The position numbers and the translations under genes were made by a program. 64,000 nt of DNA from Ditylenchus dipsaci (Eukaryota; Nematoda; Chromadorea; Rhabditida; Anguinidae), in contig SADC01000005.1 of NCBI GenBank assembly GCA_004194705.1, positions 62,001 to 126,000 of the forward strand. The letters are read 5' to 3'. Numbering within the stretch: the stretch's first letter is position 1; every line of letters begins with the position of its first letter. Shown one piece after another: positions 11,666-22,590 of this stretch. The notes below the pieces were generated by a model, which saw only the letters and a list, made by a program, of their open reading frames with translations, was not told where the DNA came from and searched no databases.

Positions 11666-13269
11666 GAAAGTTGCCATGCGCGCATTGGAATTTGCCAATT
11701 TGCCATCAAGAAGTATGGTCCTTTAAATGAATAAATGGTGCCTTATTTCCGGCTTGGCAAGTTTATGTTACTGTATTTTTTGAATTTTTAAAATTTTTTA
11801 AAACATCAATTTTTTCAAACTTCTCAAGTTAAAATTTCTAAAATGATGCAGCAGGGTTTGATAGAAGGTTAGAAAGGTAAAATCCAGGGCTGTACGCTAA
11901 GGCGAATTTTTTTTGCAATTGCAATATAAAATGCGAGGGTGCAATACAGTAATCGACTGGTAAAATTCAGAATTTCAAAAGAGCGATTTAGTTATAGCCT
12001 ATTTAAATTTCACAGTAAAACATTATCTAGTCAAGCGACTGTTTTTAATATTATCTATCTCAAAATTGTAAATTGTCAACTCGAGACCAATTGAACTAGA
12101 GCCCGTGTTTAAATTTAGACTAATTTCCAACGAACTGAAAAAATTCAACATTTTTTGTTAATTTGAAAAAAACTTACTTAAAGGATTTAAAATTTTCTCC
12201 TCGATTGAAGAATTGTTTTCGCTTTTCGAGAAATGATAATTTCGAGTAGATTATTTATAAAACTGTCCTCCGTTTTGGTCATGTACCAGCGATCGAAAGC
12301 AGTTGTGACCAAAATTATTCTCTTTCTTTTTCTGAAAAATATTATGATTCTACAAATATTTAAAATAAAACTAATAAACTAAAACTAAAAGCCCTCGAAA
12401 AAACCGTCGTGAGCTAATAGTAGTGGGTTAAGTTGGTCACGAGTTGAAAGTTGCCATTGAAAATCACTCTGTCTTCAATGAAATTATTTTTGAACTAACA
12501 ATTTTGATCTTTTTGTTACTTCGTTAGTCAAGGAATTGTCAGACGCAAATTTATTACTTTTCGCGACTATTGATATACATTGTGTAAATTTGGCCACTTG
12601 TATCAGATAGTACTTGTACCAGATTGATCAGATACGGGTATACACTCTTAGTTAATTGTAAATATAATTTGTGCCTGTTGACACCGTCACTTAGTTTTGT
12701 TAATTATATGATTTTAATTTTTTTATTTCATCGAAAATAAATCTGCAATGAATTTGAACTTTTTTGCATAACAAATCAGACAGAAAATTAGAGAACAATG
12801 TGATTGCTAAAACTCAGTTTTAGGAGCTTGATCTTATATTTGTCAGCATATTGCTGAGCAAATGGCTACAAAAGAAGCAATAAATCCAACTGCTATTAAT
12901 TGTATATATTGGGTGTTTTACAAAGTTCGTGGCCTTAAACCCCTATTTTTTCATGTTTACTACGTTTGCCATCATCAGATCTGGGGTTGAAGAAAAAATT
13001 CTTCCTCAAAATTTTGCCTTGGCCCCGTCCCTTTTCTCTCAAAATTATTTTGATAAAGGGGGTGTAGCAATTTCCGAAATCTCGTTGGATTTCGGAACAC
13101 TGCGAGAGTACAAAATCCATTCTTCATATTGGAATTCGAATTTTCATGGGCAAATCTTTGGTTCTGACACCGGATTCACGATCAGCGTGGTCGATTTGCG
13201 CATTTTATAATATTTTCTGTGTAATTAAATGAAATTTCCCGATTCTTGACAATTAAATGTAAAACTTTT
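11666..13269. other. no gene seen
   Basis: AT-rich DNA without exon-like segments or clean repeat ends. The string GACACCGGATTCACGATCAG at about 13158 belongs to a motif dispersed through the window. Confidence 0.4.
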
Positions 13270-13935
13270 AATTCGACAGAGCAAGAAAAACTGAACAGAA
13301 AAAGGTTAAAAGTAGAGTAAAAAGAGTCTTCGGGAGTGTTTAGCAAATCTCGAAAAAAACTTTAAATCAATTTTGACGTAACACTTATATTTGGCCAATA
13401 AAACCCTGATTTTGGAATTGGTTTCGTGTTCAGCGTGGTTTATTTGGATATTAAACTGCTCTTGAACAAAAAAAAACTTGCCCTGATAAACCCACACCCT
13501 AGAGGGAGGTTGAAAAATAAATTACAGTGATAGTTTTTACGTAAAGCTTTTATTTCACTGAAAAAAGATGAACTTTTAACGCCGGGTTCGTGTTCAGCAT
13601 AGTCAATTTGCTTATAAAACTGCCTTTAAACTTCATAACTTGCCGTCAAATTTCAAATTCCGCTCAAGACAAAAAACATTTAAACTTCAAAAAGATTTGA
13701 ATTTGAATATTTGTTGTCTTGAGCGGAGTTTGAAATTTAACTTCAAGTTTCTTTCTTTACTATGCTGAACACGAATCCGCAAACAAAAATTAGGGTTTCA
13801 TTGGTGAAATATAAGTGTTACGTCAAAATTGATTTTGAAGTTTTTTGAGAGACTTGCTAAACACCCCCAAAGCCTCTTTTTACACTACTTTAAAAAATTT
13901 TCTGGAACAGTTTTTCTTGCTCTGTCAAATGGTAT
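13270..13935. repeat. foldback element
   Basis: The arm 13278-13398 (CGACAGAGCAAG ... ATTTTGACGTAACACTTATA) is repeated inverted at 13808-13930 (TATAAGTGTTACGTCAAAAT ... CTTGCTCTGTCAA). An inner pair lies at 13583-13680 and 13690-13780, including CGTGTTCAGCATAGTC and TATGCTGAACACG. Confidence 0.75.
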
Positions 13936-14024
13936 ACATCGTATGTTAAATCAAGAGTCGACTGTACTTTTATCGAGCTGTTTTTCAATTTTGTTTGTTT
14001 TGTCAAGAAAGCAATAAGGTCGGC

Positions 14025-14200
14025 CAGAAGAGTGGGTAGGAGTGCGAGGAGAGTGGGCAGGTGAGCCAGGTGAGTGTTGCCAGGTGAGTGAATAGGTGTA
14101 CCAGGTAAGTTAGTAGGCAAGCTAAGAGAGTGGGTGGGTGAGCCAGGATAGTGGGTGGCCATGTCAGGAAAGTGAGTAGGTATTCCAGTTGAGTGAGTAG
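14025..14200 (+). repeat. degenerate GTGAGCCAGGTGAGTG minisatellite
   Basis: Irregular 12-20 bp units rich in GTGAGT, GTGGGT and CCAGGT on a purine-rich strand. Several units match a 5' splice donor consensus (AGGTGAGT). Confidence 0.6.
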
Positions 14201-15309
14201 GTATGAATATTTTAGAAAAAGGAAAAATTCCAAATTAATTTTTCCGAGAACAGAGAACTTCCAAACAAATTTCATCAAAAACCAAAAATCCCCGAAAAGA
14301 CTTCTTGTAAAACGGTAAAAGTTCAACTTATATCACTCAAAGTAACAAATGCTGAAACGGGAAATGCCGAAAACCACTACAGCCAAAAAAATTGACCATG
14401 TAATCAGTCATGTAAAAACATGTAAAAATTTTTTTTTTCGAAATTCGTGGCATTTTGTTTATTTTTAAATGCAAAGAAATGCAGTTTTCGAGAGGCCGTA
14501 AGAACATCGCAAAAAAGGCATTGTTTTTAACTTTTGGTCAATAAAAAGTTGAACTTTGGACGCTTTGATTGTTCGACCATTTGACTGTTTTATCATATTT
14601 TTCCAACATGGTACTCGGCAAAATAAGCTTCTAAACGCATTTTTGATCGAGAGTTTTGCTAGAAATTATGTCCAAGGTAAATGAGTGGGCGTAAAGTGAA
14701 AAAAAACAATTTTTATGTCTGTGTCACTTTCCATGTGAAATTTTCCATCTGTTTTTTCACCTGTGCTTAATGCAGAATATGCTTTTTACTGTTGTGCGTA
14801 GCACTCTATAAGTCTGTTGCTTACCGACACATCAGTACTAAGAGAATCGGTTAACCTAAACAGCCATGAAATCAATATCCAGCTAGCTATATCTTTGCTG
14901 AATCGATCAGTCTTAGGATGAGGCTTGAGTTTGGTGTGTTTGCTGCAAAACGGTTTTCTAGACTTAAATTATATATGGTGAACCCCTGTTTTTTGTATTC
15001 TATTGTTATTGTATTGAAACGACATCGGGATGGAAAATAAAAGTGCAAAGACGTTCGGCAGTTTTTATCAATTTTTTGAATTCGCACCTTTTTTGATTTT
15101 TTTGCAGTTCTTAAAGGGGCGTTTGTGCAATAATTTTTGCATTTCAAATGCGCGGTTACCAGACACGCCAGAGATTTAAATTCAAAATCAAAATTTGAAA
15201 TCATTTTGAGTTCTTTTCTTTGATTTATCGTGACTTTCCCGACTTTTTGCTCTCATTTTTCATTATATTACAAATTACATTAAAAATACTTTCGCTGGGC
15301 AGTCTCTTG
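14201..15309. other. no gene seen
   Basis: AT-rich DNA. A partial hairpin-family fragment (GAAATTATGTCCAAGGTAAA, about 14664) is the only recognised feature. Confidence 0.4.
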
Positions 15310-15435
15310 CTCAGAGTTGACGTGCTCCGACAGATATGTTACGAGCACCTAGCCATACTGCCTTGGGGATGGAGCACCAAGGCACATAGAAAATGGAACT
15401 TCGACCGCGTACAAGCCGACAAAGTCAAAAATATT
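15310..15435 (+). pseudogene. gene-like segment duplicated inside the 16.5-17.6 kb foldback
   Basis: The plus strand reads DVLRQICYEHLAILPWGWST then KAHRKWNFDRVQADKVKN. A diverged copy in opposite orientation lies at about 17020-17130 and reads VLRQLCYYGLAILP, then FWSTKAHRE, with a stop. Peptide-level similarity between the copies suggests a former coding exon or a transposon gene. I do not recognise the family. Confidence 0.4.
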
Positions 15436-15734
15436 TACAGAATTTCTTCTAATACGGGCAGTCTTCAATAATCGGGAAGTCTCTTATGAATGGGCACCCT
15501 AGGAGGTGATTGGGGAATAAACAAGACACATGTGAATTGTAGCCTAATAAATGTCGAGCTGCTTTAATTTTTTCGTATCTCAGATGAAAATATTTTTTAC
15601 TTGCTAAACTTTTCCAAAATATCGCATCCGCTATTTTTCTGTCCGCAAATAACACGTGTCTGTTCTATTGCAAAGGTCGACGAGCATTTTTAAAGCCGAA
15701 AAAGCTTTTTTTAAATAATTGACTAGCCGGAAAC

Positions 15735-15898
15735 TGTTGTATAGTGTTATTTGTATTACTTGTTGTCTCGCAGTGATATGGTATTGTGTTAGTATATAAG
15801 GTCTGAACGTCTGTGTTCAGATCTGTTTGTGTCCGAATAAAGCTACTAAGAGGTCGTCTTTCTCTCTCGTCTCTCTAGCTATTCCCCAGGATACAACA
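15735..15898 (+). mobile_element. solo LTR of a retrotransposon
   Basis: A 164-bp unit with terminal TGTTGTAT and ATACAACA inverted ends, flanked by GAAAC on both sides (15730-15734, 15899-15903). It contains a TATATAAGG box at about 15795 and AATAAA at about 15836, the order expected for U3-R-U5. No internal retroviral coding sequence remains, so it arose by LTR-LTR recombination. The ends fit Copia-type or similar LTRs; the superfamily is uncertain. Confidence 0.85.
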
Positions 15899-16289
15899 GA
15901 AACTTAGTTTCGTGAAAGTCAGGCCACTAATGTCAGTAAATAGCGATTTTGCAAATGACCAAAAAACCTTTAGTGTTACTTTTCTTTGAACTATTGACTG
16001 AAAATGTGAACCAGGGTATGGACATGTCCTTATTTGTAAGACTTGTCTTTATTTCTTCTGTCCAGAAATGTTTTCGCACTAATTTTCGGTCAAAATCCTA
16101 TTCGAAAGAGTAAGAAACACTAGATAAGTTAGTATATTTTGCTAAAATACCGTAAAATATCCATATATTGAGAAAATATACATATTTTCAAAATGTTGAA
16201 ATTTTTACTCTGATACGAAAGTTTTTTGTAACGAGAATCAGAAAAAAAGCTTGATTTGACGACGCCTTGCTGTAGGGTTGAGCATTTTG

Positions 16290-16378
16290 CTTAATTTAAC
16301 TACGCTCGATTCAATGACGCTCGATTTAAAAAGTTTGGGTGGTCTCTTGAGCGTCGTTAAATTTAGCGTCGACTGCAT
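16290..16378. repeat. short inverted repeat with GCTCGATTTAA ends
   Basis: ACGCTCGATTCAATGACGCTC pairs with GAGCGTCGTTAAATTTAGCGTC, then ends in GACTGCATA. It looks like a collapsed pogo-like MITE (compare CAGTCGACGCTAAATTTAAC on the opposite strand). Confidence 0.45.
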
Positions 16379-16468
16379 ATGCCTTAATCCCCCATTTTGA
16401 TTCAAAAAAATTGAGAAATTTCATTCACCTAGTTTTCTGTATTTGTCGAGCTTTTTGATAGCAAAAAA

Positions 16469-17585
16469 GCTGTATGTGAAATGTACCGCCTAATGTGTGA
16501 AATTGGCCGCCTTTTTTATTTTTTTGGCCGCCTTTTTTGAATTTCAAATAAAAATATTGAAATTGGCCGCCTTTTTTAAAAATTGGCCGCCTTTTTTGTT
16601 AATTGCTTTTCCTACCAGCAAGCCAACTATTTTGAGGCATATTTTGTTCAGACTACATGAATCTCGGTAGCGAACGCGGTTATTGCACTAAATTTCACTG
16701 TTTTCTAGTGATTCATGCTGTTTTTTTCTTAAACTCAGCTGTCTTCTTACGGCACCTATTTTACTTTGATTTTTAGCCTTTTATATGACTTATTTTCTTG
16801 TTTTTAGGTAATTATAACATATCCAAGTAAGAAGATCTCAAGAGCTCGTGAAAGGCGTGTGCAAGTGTTTGGAACATTGGATTAAAGCAGATTTTCAGGT
16901 TCACTCGTCAGGTGAATTTAACTTTTTGGCGCAATCTTCACTCCAGCCGCATACAGCTTGACAAAGTCTTCAACGTGTGCAGACGTCAAGGCACATTTTT
17001 TTGTCTATGTGGAAACTATTCATTTTGTCAGGCTGTATGTGGTTGAAGTATCACTCTCTATGTGCCTTCGTGCTCCAGAATCAAGGCAGTATGGCTAGGC
17101 CATAGTAACATAACTGCCGGAGCACGTTAACTTTTATAAAAGAGGCTGCCTAGCGAGAGTGGTTATAAGCCACATATTATTTTACCCAAAATCGTCTTCT
17201 GTTTTATATCATTAATTTTCAGGTACAATGAGTCATTCAGGTAGCTTATTCACATTGAAGGAATTTTCTCATGGTCAGTTATTAGGTCAGTATTTAATAA
17301 CCGTAAGAAGACAGCTGAGTTTAAGAAAAAACAGCATGAATCACTAGAAAACAGTGAAATTTAGTGCAATAACCGCGTTCGCTACCGAGATTCATGTAGT
17401 CTGAACAAAATATGCCTCAAAATAGTTGGCTTGCTGGTAGGAAAAGCAATTAACAAAAAAGGCGGCCAATTTTTAAAAAAAGGCGGCCAATTTCAATATT
17501 TTTATTTGAAATTCAAAAAAGGCGGCCAAAAAAATAAAAAAAGGCGGCCAATTTCACACATTAGGCGGTACATTTCACATACAGC
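16469..17585. mobile_element. foldback element with GGCCGCC arrays carrying a captured fragment
   Basis: Arms of about 285 bp are nearly perfect inverted repeats, from GCTGTATGTGAAATGTACCG at 16469 to CCGTAAGAAGACAGCTG at 17300. Each arm holds four AATTGGCCGCCTTTTTT units. The 550-bp centre (16755-17299) is single-copy except for 17020-17130, an inverted diverged copy of 15310-15435. Its GCTGTA terminus resembles E2 and E34 (34244-34522). No clean target duplication. Confidence 0.8.
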
Positions 17586-18146
17586 CTTTTTTAAATGTTA
17601 TGAATTATTCATTTCATTCATGATAGACATTGTCAGTGCTAATTATATTGCTAGAATTGCAAGAATTGTTTTATTGTTGTTTTAACTGTATTAGCTTATC
17701 ATTGTCAGTAAATTGCACGGTGAAAAACTTCAAAAAAGGGCTAAAAACTTTGAAAAACAAAAGATAAAAAATTACAGCACGAAGGACCAGGGTTTTTTCG
17801 GTAGCAACAATAATACATACAGACCCAAAGTTCATATATATTATATATTAGAGAGGCCTCTATTATTGATGTAAAAAACAATACTAGCTTTGAAAAATTA
17901 CAACGTGCTATAGCCGGTGTTATAAGAAAACTACCAGTTGATATACCATAATGTGTCTAATAGAAGCCTAATTTTGACTAAAATTTCAGAGTCAGGGTAA
18001 TTTTTTATTTACAATTTCAAAATTTTTTAGGGGTTTAAAAGTATAAGACCTGGGGCTTCTATAAGAAACATTACGGTACACGTGCAATTTCCGGGTATGA
18101 ATATTCAGCTTTTATAAATAACACTGTTATTATAATTTAGGCAAAG

Positions 18147-21100
18147 ATGCAAACTCAACTATTTGCTCTTATTTTTATTTTTAACATATTAATTTATGGG
18201 TAAGTTCCTATACAAATATTTTGTGTTTTTTTAACCTCAAAAAAGTACCGCTAAATAAAATTGGGCGAAATTTTTTAGCAAAGCGAAATATGGCAAGCTT
18301 AAAGGAGGGGTGAAAGCTGTTAAGGAGATAGTCTCGACACGAAAGTATTAATCCAAGATGTGTGCTTATGAAATGTGGCTTTGGAGACATATTTTGTTGA
18401 CAACTCGGTGTTGCAATCACATACAAACTTGTGCAAAATTAAAAGTTGGATGAACATCATGAATATCAAAATTTATAAATTTCTTCAAAAAACGCCCTAA
18501 AAATTGAAATGGAAAAAGGGAAAAACCATTGGAAATAGATTAATTAGTCTTTAATTGCATTTGGATTTTTAGGGCATTTTTGAAGGAATTTGAAATTCTG
18601 ATATTGATGATGCAATTTTAAATTCTGCATAAGTTTTTCTGAGATCACAACACCGAGTTGTCTAGAAAATGTAGCTCTGAAACAACATTTAAAAAGACAA
18701 AACGTGGATTAATCTTTTTGTGTCGAGACTATCTCCTTAACAGCTTTCACCCCTCCTTTAAGTGGAGGTAGGATGAAATGGCTAAATTGGCCATTTTCGC
18801 CGCGGCTAAAATGGCTGGAAAAATGGCTAATTTGGCCATTTTGACCGCGGTTAAAATGGCAAATTTTACCGCGGTCAAAATGGCAAAATTAGCCATTTTA
18901 GCCGCGGCTTTAATGGCTAATTAGCCATTATGGCCGCGGCAAAGTTAGAAATAAACATTCACAAGACTACCCTAAAAGTAGATAGATTGTAATGTCAGCC
19001 AAGGTTGGCCGCAGCACGACCAAAAACAGCACATTTTTCATTAAAAGGATTGGTATAGTTATGGGTTAATAGAAAAAGACTATAAAATTCAAACACACAA
19101 ACTAAATTTCCGCAAATTGATGTTTTTAAGACCATCAAAAGAAGAAAAATTTTTAAAGGAAATCAACAGGGAGACCAAGGCATATTTTTTTAGAGGGCCA
19201 CACCAACAAATTTAGAGCCTGAATTTGCTTCCAATCTTGTTTTTCTAATTATTATTTCCCCGAATCTCGTTTTTGCTTGCTTTTGAAGAACACCACCTGA
19301 AATTGTATTGCGAAATTGATAGGAACTCTATCTTTCCTTATGGGGGTATGCCCACGCTAATAAATCCAATTTCAAATATTTGAATTTGAGAACCCCAGTT
19401 TTTGGTACTTATTGGGTTGGAGGGCAGGATTTTTCACTGATTGAGAATAGTGTTTAAACATCTTCTAAGTGATTTTTATATGCTTAAAACAATAAAAAGG
19501 TTATTTTCTGACAATTTTCTAGTCAGCGGCCCAAATCACCCCTAGAACTGGTCACGCGATCCAAAAGTAATAGCATGTCACCACGTGGGATAAACCTGCA
19601 ACACCATTTCGGGCCGAAAAACGAAGCCAAAATTAGGGTTGGCCGGTAAACAGGAGAAGTACCTTAATGTTTTCTCCATGAGAAAAACTGCTGCCCCGGA
19701 ATTCAAACATTCGAAATTGCACTTATTAGCATGGGCGTTCAATTTAATCTTTGTACTATTAAACTAGGCTTTAGGGGCACTATTCTTGTTTCTGGTCGGT
19801 CTGGTCGGATTTGCCTTATACAGGGTGGTCCAAAAAAACCTGCAAAATTTTAAAAAATTTGTCAAGGGCTCCCGCGCACCGGCTAAAATAATTTTTTAGT
19901 GTAACAAAGGATGTTTAAATAACGGTTGTGAGGCCGGTACCGAGTCCTCTCATTCTGCCGTAGTCTTAGGTCTAGCTCTCGTAGCATGAGATTAACGCGG
20001 CTCGCTGCACAGGGCTAACTCACTAAGTGGTTGCTTCCCATATGCGTATGCTTGCCTTGAAGCTGACCTTATAACCTAAGACTGCAACCGTCCATCCTTG
20101 TTACACCGAATTCAATAAAAAATAAGAGAGGCATGATGAAATAAAGCAATAAATAAATGCGACAAGCAAAATTTCAATGGCTGTAACTGTCTAAACCAAA
20201 CTTTTCAAAAAGTCTGAATTTGAACACCAGATCATGACATATTTCTTCGAGTTTTTGTTATAATTTTCGAAATATTTTTGCACTAGCGCATAGCCCTTCA
20301 TCTCGGCTTGCAAAATAGCTATCGAACACTGCTGAATAATTTGAGAAATATATATAAATTCGAAAGTTTTAAATAAAACAGTGTTAATTTTGAAAAATTG
20401 CAGGTTATTTTGGGACATCCTGTACAAGATAACTTATAAAGAGCGGCGAAAATAAGGAGCGCGTCAATCTTTTTCTTCTAGTCAAAGAGGAAAATTTTCG
20501 AGCAATTTTTTAAAAAGGAAATAACACCATCAGGTAATCCTGCCATTCTAGTTTCTGTATTATTTTTTAAAACATCTTTGCAAAATTAGGCACAAAACGT
20601 TGACATATGAAGAAAATAAAGTTTATTTTCTGACTTAAATAAATAATTTCTGCGTTGAATAATTTCACTTTTTTGTGCCTTATTTTGTATTATTTTTAAA
20701 TAAATGATATCTCGTTAAAAACTAAAATAACAGGGCTACCTAATGCTTTTATCACTTTCAAAAAATTGTTTAAAAATCATTTTCTTTGACTTAAAGAAAA
20801 ATTTGCGCGCAATTTTCCGGCGCGCGATTTACGCCGCTCCCTTCATAAGACACCCTGTTTATAAGACACTCCATTTATAAGATACCATTGGCGGCCGGTC
20901 CCGAGGAGGTATCTTATGGAGGGAGTTGACTGTAGTTCGCTTTCAGGACATGCGAATTGTTGATTCCTGTATCTTATAATGGAAATATTGAAACTGTCAA
21001 AGTGGATGACAAGGCTAGCTTTAATGATTTAGAGCGTTCTGTAGCTATTCGTTTAAAAAAAAGGCTAATGGATATACACTTGCAGTTACCTGGTATAAAT

Positions 21101-21561
21101 ATTTAAATTCTGTATTTTAAATAATATTATTTTTTTAGCTGGTTTTGACCGAAATAAGTTCAGCCAGATTACAGTCGCAAACCTATAATTGTGAAACTCA
21201 ATTTTTGAATTTGAGTTCGCCATTTCCAGCAGGAAACTACCAAATTGCTTACAAGAATAATGATGCACCATTAGACATCTTAAAAGCTGTTTTCAATAAT
21301 CTAGAAAGCTATGGATTAGAATCTATGAAGGAGAAATACACTAAACCTGAAGAATATTATCTTAGATATAATAACTATACTAACTCCAATAGACTAGATA
21401 ATAATAAAACATTAGTTTGTCAGAAGGTCACTGCTCGAGATTGGTTTACATTGGGTGAGAAAAAAAAGCATCTTGGAAAGAGGAAGTCAAGACAAGACCA
21501 AGCTTCAACAACATGGCTTAACAAGAAACCGAGAGGCTCAAACGCTGTCAAGATTCCGTGA
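18147..21561 (+). CDS. putative small secreted protein, three exons, unrecognised
   Basis: I do not recognise this protein. Exon 1 (18147-18199) starts at an ATG six bases after a TATAATTTAG acceptor. It encodes MQTQLFALIFIFNILIY, a good signal peptide, and ends at GG|GTAAGT. Exon 2 (20947-21092) joins in phase and continues with GTCELLIPVSYNGNIETVK and a charged stretch, ending before GTATAA. Exon 3 is open to TGA at 21559-21561. It begins either at 21164 (after TTCAG, which keeps the frame) or at 21139 (after TTTTTTAG, a better acceptor but out of phase by one base). It encodes a Tyr/Asn-rich region (EEYYLRYNNYTNSN), then a lysine/arginine-rich tail (EKKKHLGKRKSR). AATAAA follows at 21618. 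Total about 200 aa. A mariner-like MITE (19821-20422) and a foldback element lie in intron 1. The function is unknown; the signal peptide suggests secretion. Confidence 0.55.
18298..18762. mobile_element. foldback MITE in intron 1 of the small secreted-protein gene
   Basis: CTTAAAGGAGGGGTGAAAGC at 18298 pairs with GCTTTCACCCCTCCTTTAAG ending at 18762. The arms stay complementary for about 200 bp each, including GAGATAGTCTCGACAC and CAACTCGGTGTTG. Confidence 0.8.
18770..18945. repeat. AATGGCTAA / GGCCATTTT palindromic array
   Basis: About eight alternating units of AAAATGGC and GCCATTTT joined by CCGCGGT or CCGCGGC form a cluster of overlapping hairpins directly after the foldback MITE. It may be a terminus of another tandem-TIR element. 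Confidence 0.6.
18946..19820. other. no gene; contains an empty-site paralog for the 51.4-52.3 kb insertion
   Basis: At about 19450-19510 the string GTTTAAACATCTTCTAAGTG continues into ATTTTTATATGCTTAAAA without interruption. The same sequence at 51358-51380 and 52319-52345 is split by the tandem-TIR element E51. Confidence 0.5.
19821..20422. mobile_element. mariner-like MITE
   Basis: TA-flanked; left end CAGGGTGGTCCAAAAAAACC, right end GGTTATTTTGGGACATCCTG, TIR about 30 bp. 602 bp, no transposase ORF. In intron 1 of the small secreted-protein gene. Confidence 0.8.
20870..20938. repeat. pogo-like right-end fragment
   Basis: GGAGGTATCTTATGGAGGGAG then TTGACTGTAG resembles the right end of the CAGTCAAC family, nine bases before exon 2 of the secreted-protein gene. 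Confidence 0.35.
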
Positions 21562-21617
21562 TAAAAATAGCAAACAAACTACAAAAACTTATATGAAATA
21601 CGAACTTTTACAAACAA

Positions 21618-21623
21618 AATAAA
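21618..21623 (+). terminator. polyadenylation signal of the small secreted-protein gene
   Basis: AATAAA lies 57 bases after the stop codon at 21559-21561 on the same strand, a normal spacing for a short nematode 3' UTR. Confidence 0.5.
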
Positions 21624-22099
21624 TACTTTTTACTGCTCACTATTTTTCCAGGTAGTAATTTATCGCGGTGATTTACCGGACTGACCTACGACTAGGTACA
21701 TATACGACCGGGTAAACAGACGGATACACTTTTTTGAATGACTTTTCGTAAATCATGTTTAAAAGTCTTTCGAGTGACTCTTTTACGCTAAAAACGATAG
21801 TAAGGGCTGTTGTGTAGAATTCATCCCGCCCCCTCCCCAGCAAGCGCAAAATTAACTTTCCTCAAGGGGACAAGACCCGTAAGTTCTTGCTTGTGATGTT
21901 GTTTTGCCGCAAATTAAAAGTTTTTTTTTGAATTGTTAAAAAAAATTACATTGGGGGACTGAGGCAAACGAATTTTTTTATGATTTCTCAGAAACAAAAG
22001 TGTTTGCGCACCCATTCAGACCATGAAAAACAAGAATTTACGGGTCCTTTCCCCTTAAAGAAAAATAAATTTTGCACTGGCTGGGGTGTTCCATACTGT

Positions 22100-22590
22100 T
22101 ACCATAAAAAGCTGTTTTCCGACACTTTCTCACATGAAAAGTCGGTTTTTTCAAAACTTTTTGGCTAAAATTTGACTTGAGGAACCAAGGTAAATCACTT
22201 TTTATTGAGATATTCAACCCCATTTTGCTCACTGGAGCTAGTGAAGAAAAGCTTCTATATGTATGTATGATCAAGAATCTTGCTCGGAACTATGTCTAAG
22301 GTAAGTGAGTGTTCGCATCTCATCCCCAAGCCACCAAGCCCCTGCGCCGCCGCCGGGGGCGTTCAATTACCTTAGACACGATTCCGAGCAAGACTCTTGA
22401 TCAAACATGTATATAGAAGCTCTTTTTGGCTAGCTCAGTGACCGAAACGGGCTGAATATTTTAATACTAGATGATGTACTTCGGTCCCTTAAGGCAAAAA
22501 GTCAAATTTTAGTCAAAAAATAAATAAAAGACCGACTTTTCATGTGAGAAACTATCGAAAAAGAGCTTTTCATCGTTTTTGTCGTAAAAG
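22100..22590. repeat. hairpin-family copy (H2) with flanking arms
   Basis: The outer arms AAAGTCGGTTTTTTC and GACCGACTTTTCATGTGAGA are inverted around the core TCTTGCTCGGAACTATGTC ... GACACGATTCCGAGCAAGAC. The GTAAGTGAGTG and CATCTC strings of the family are present in the stem. Confidence 0.7.
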
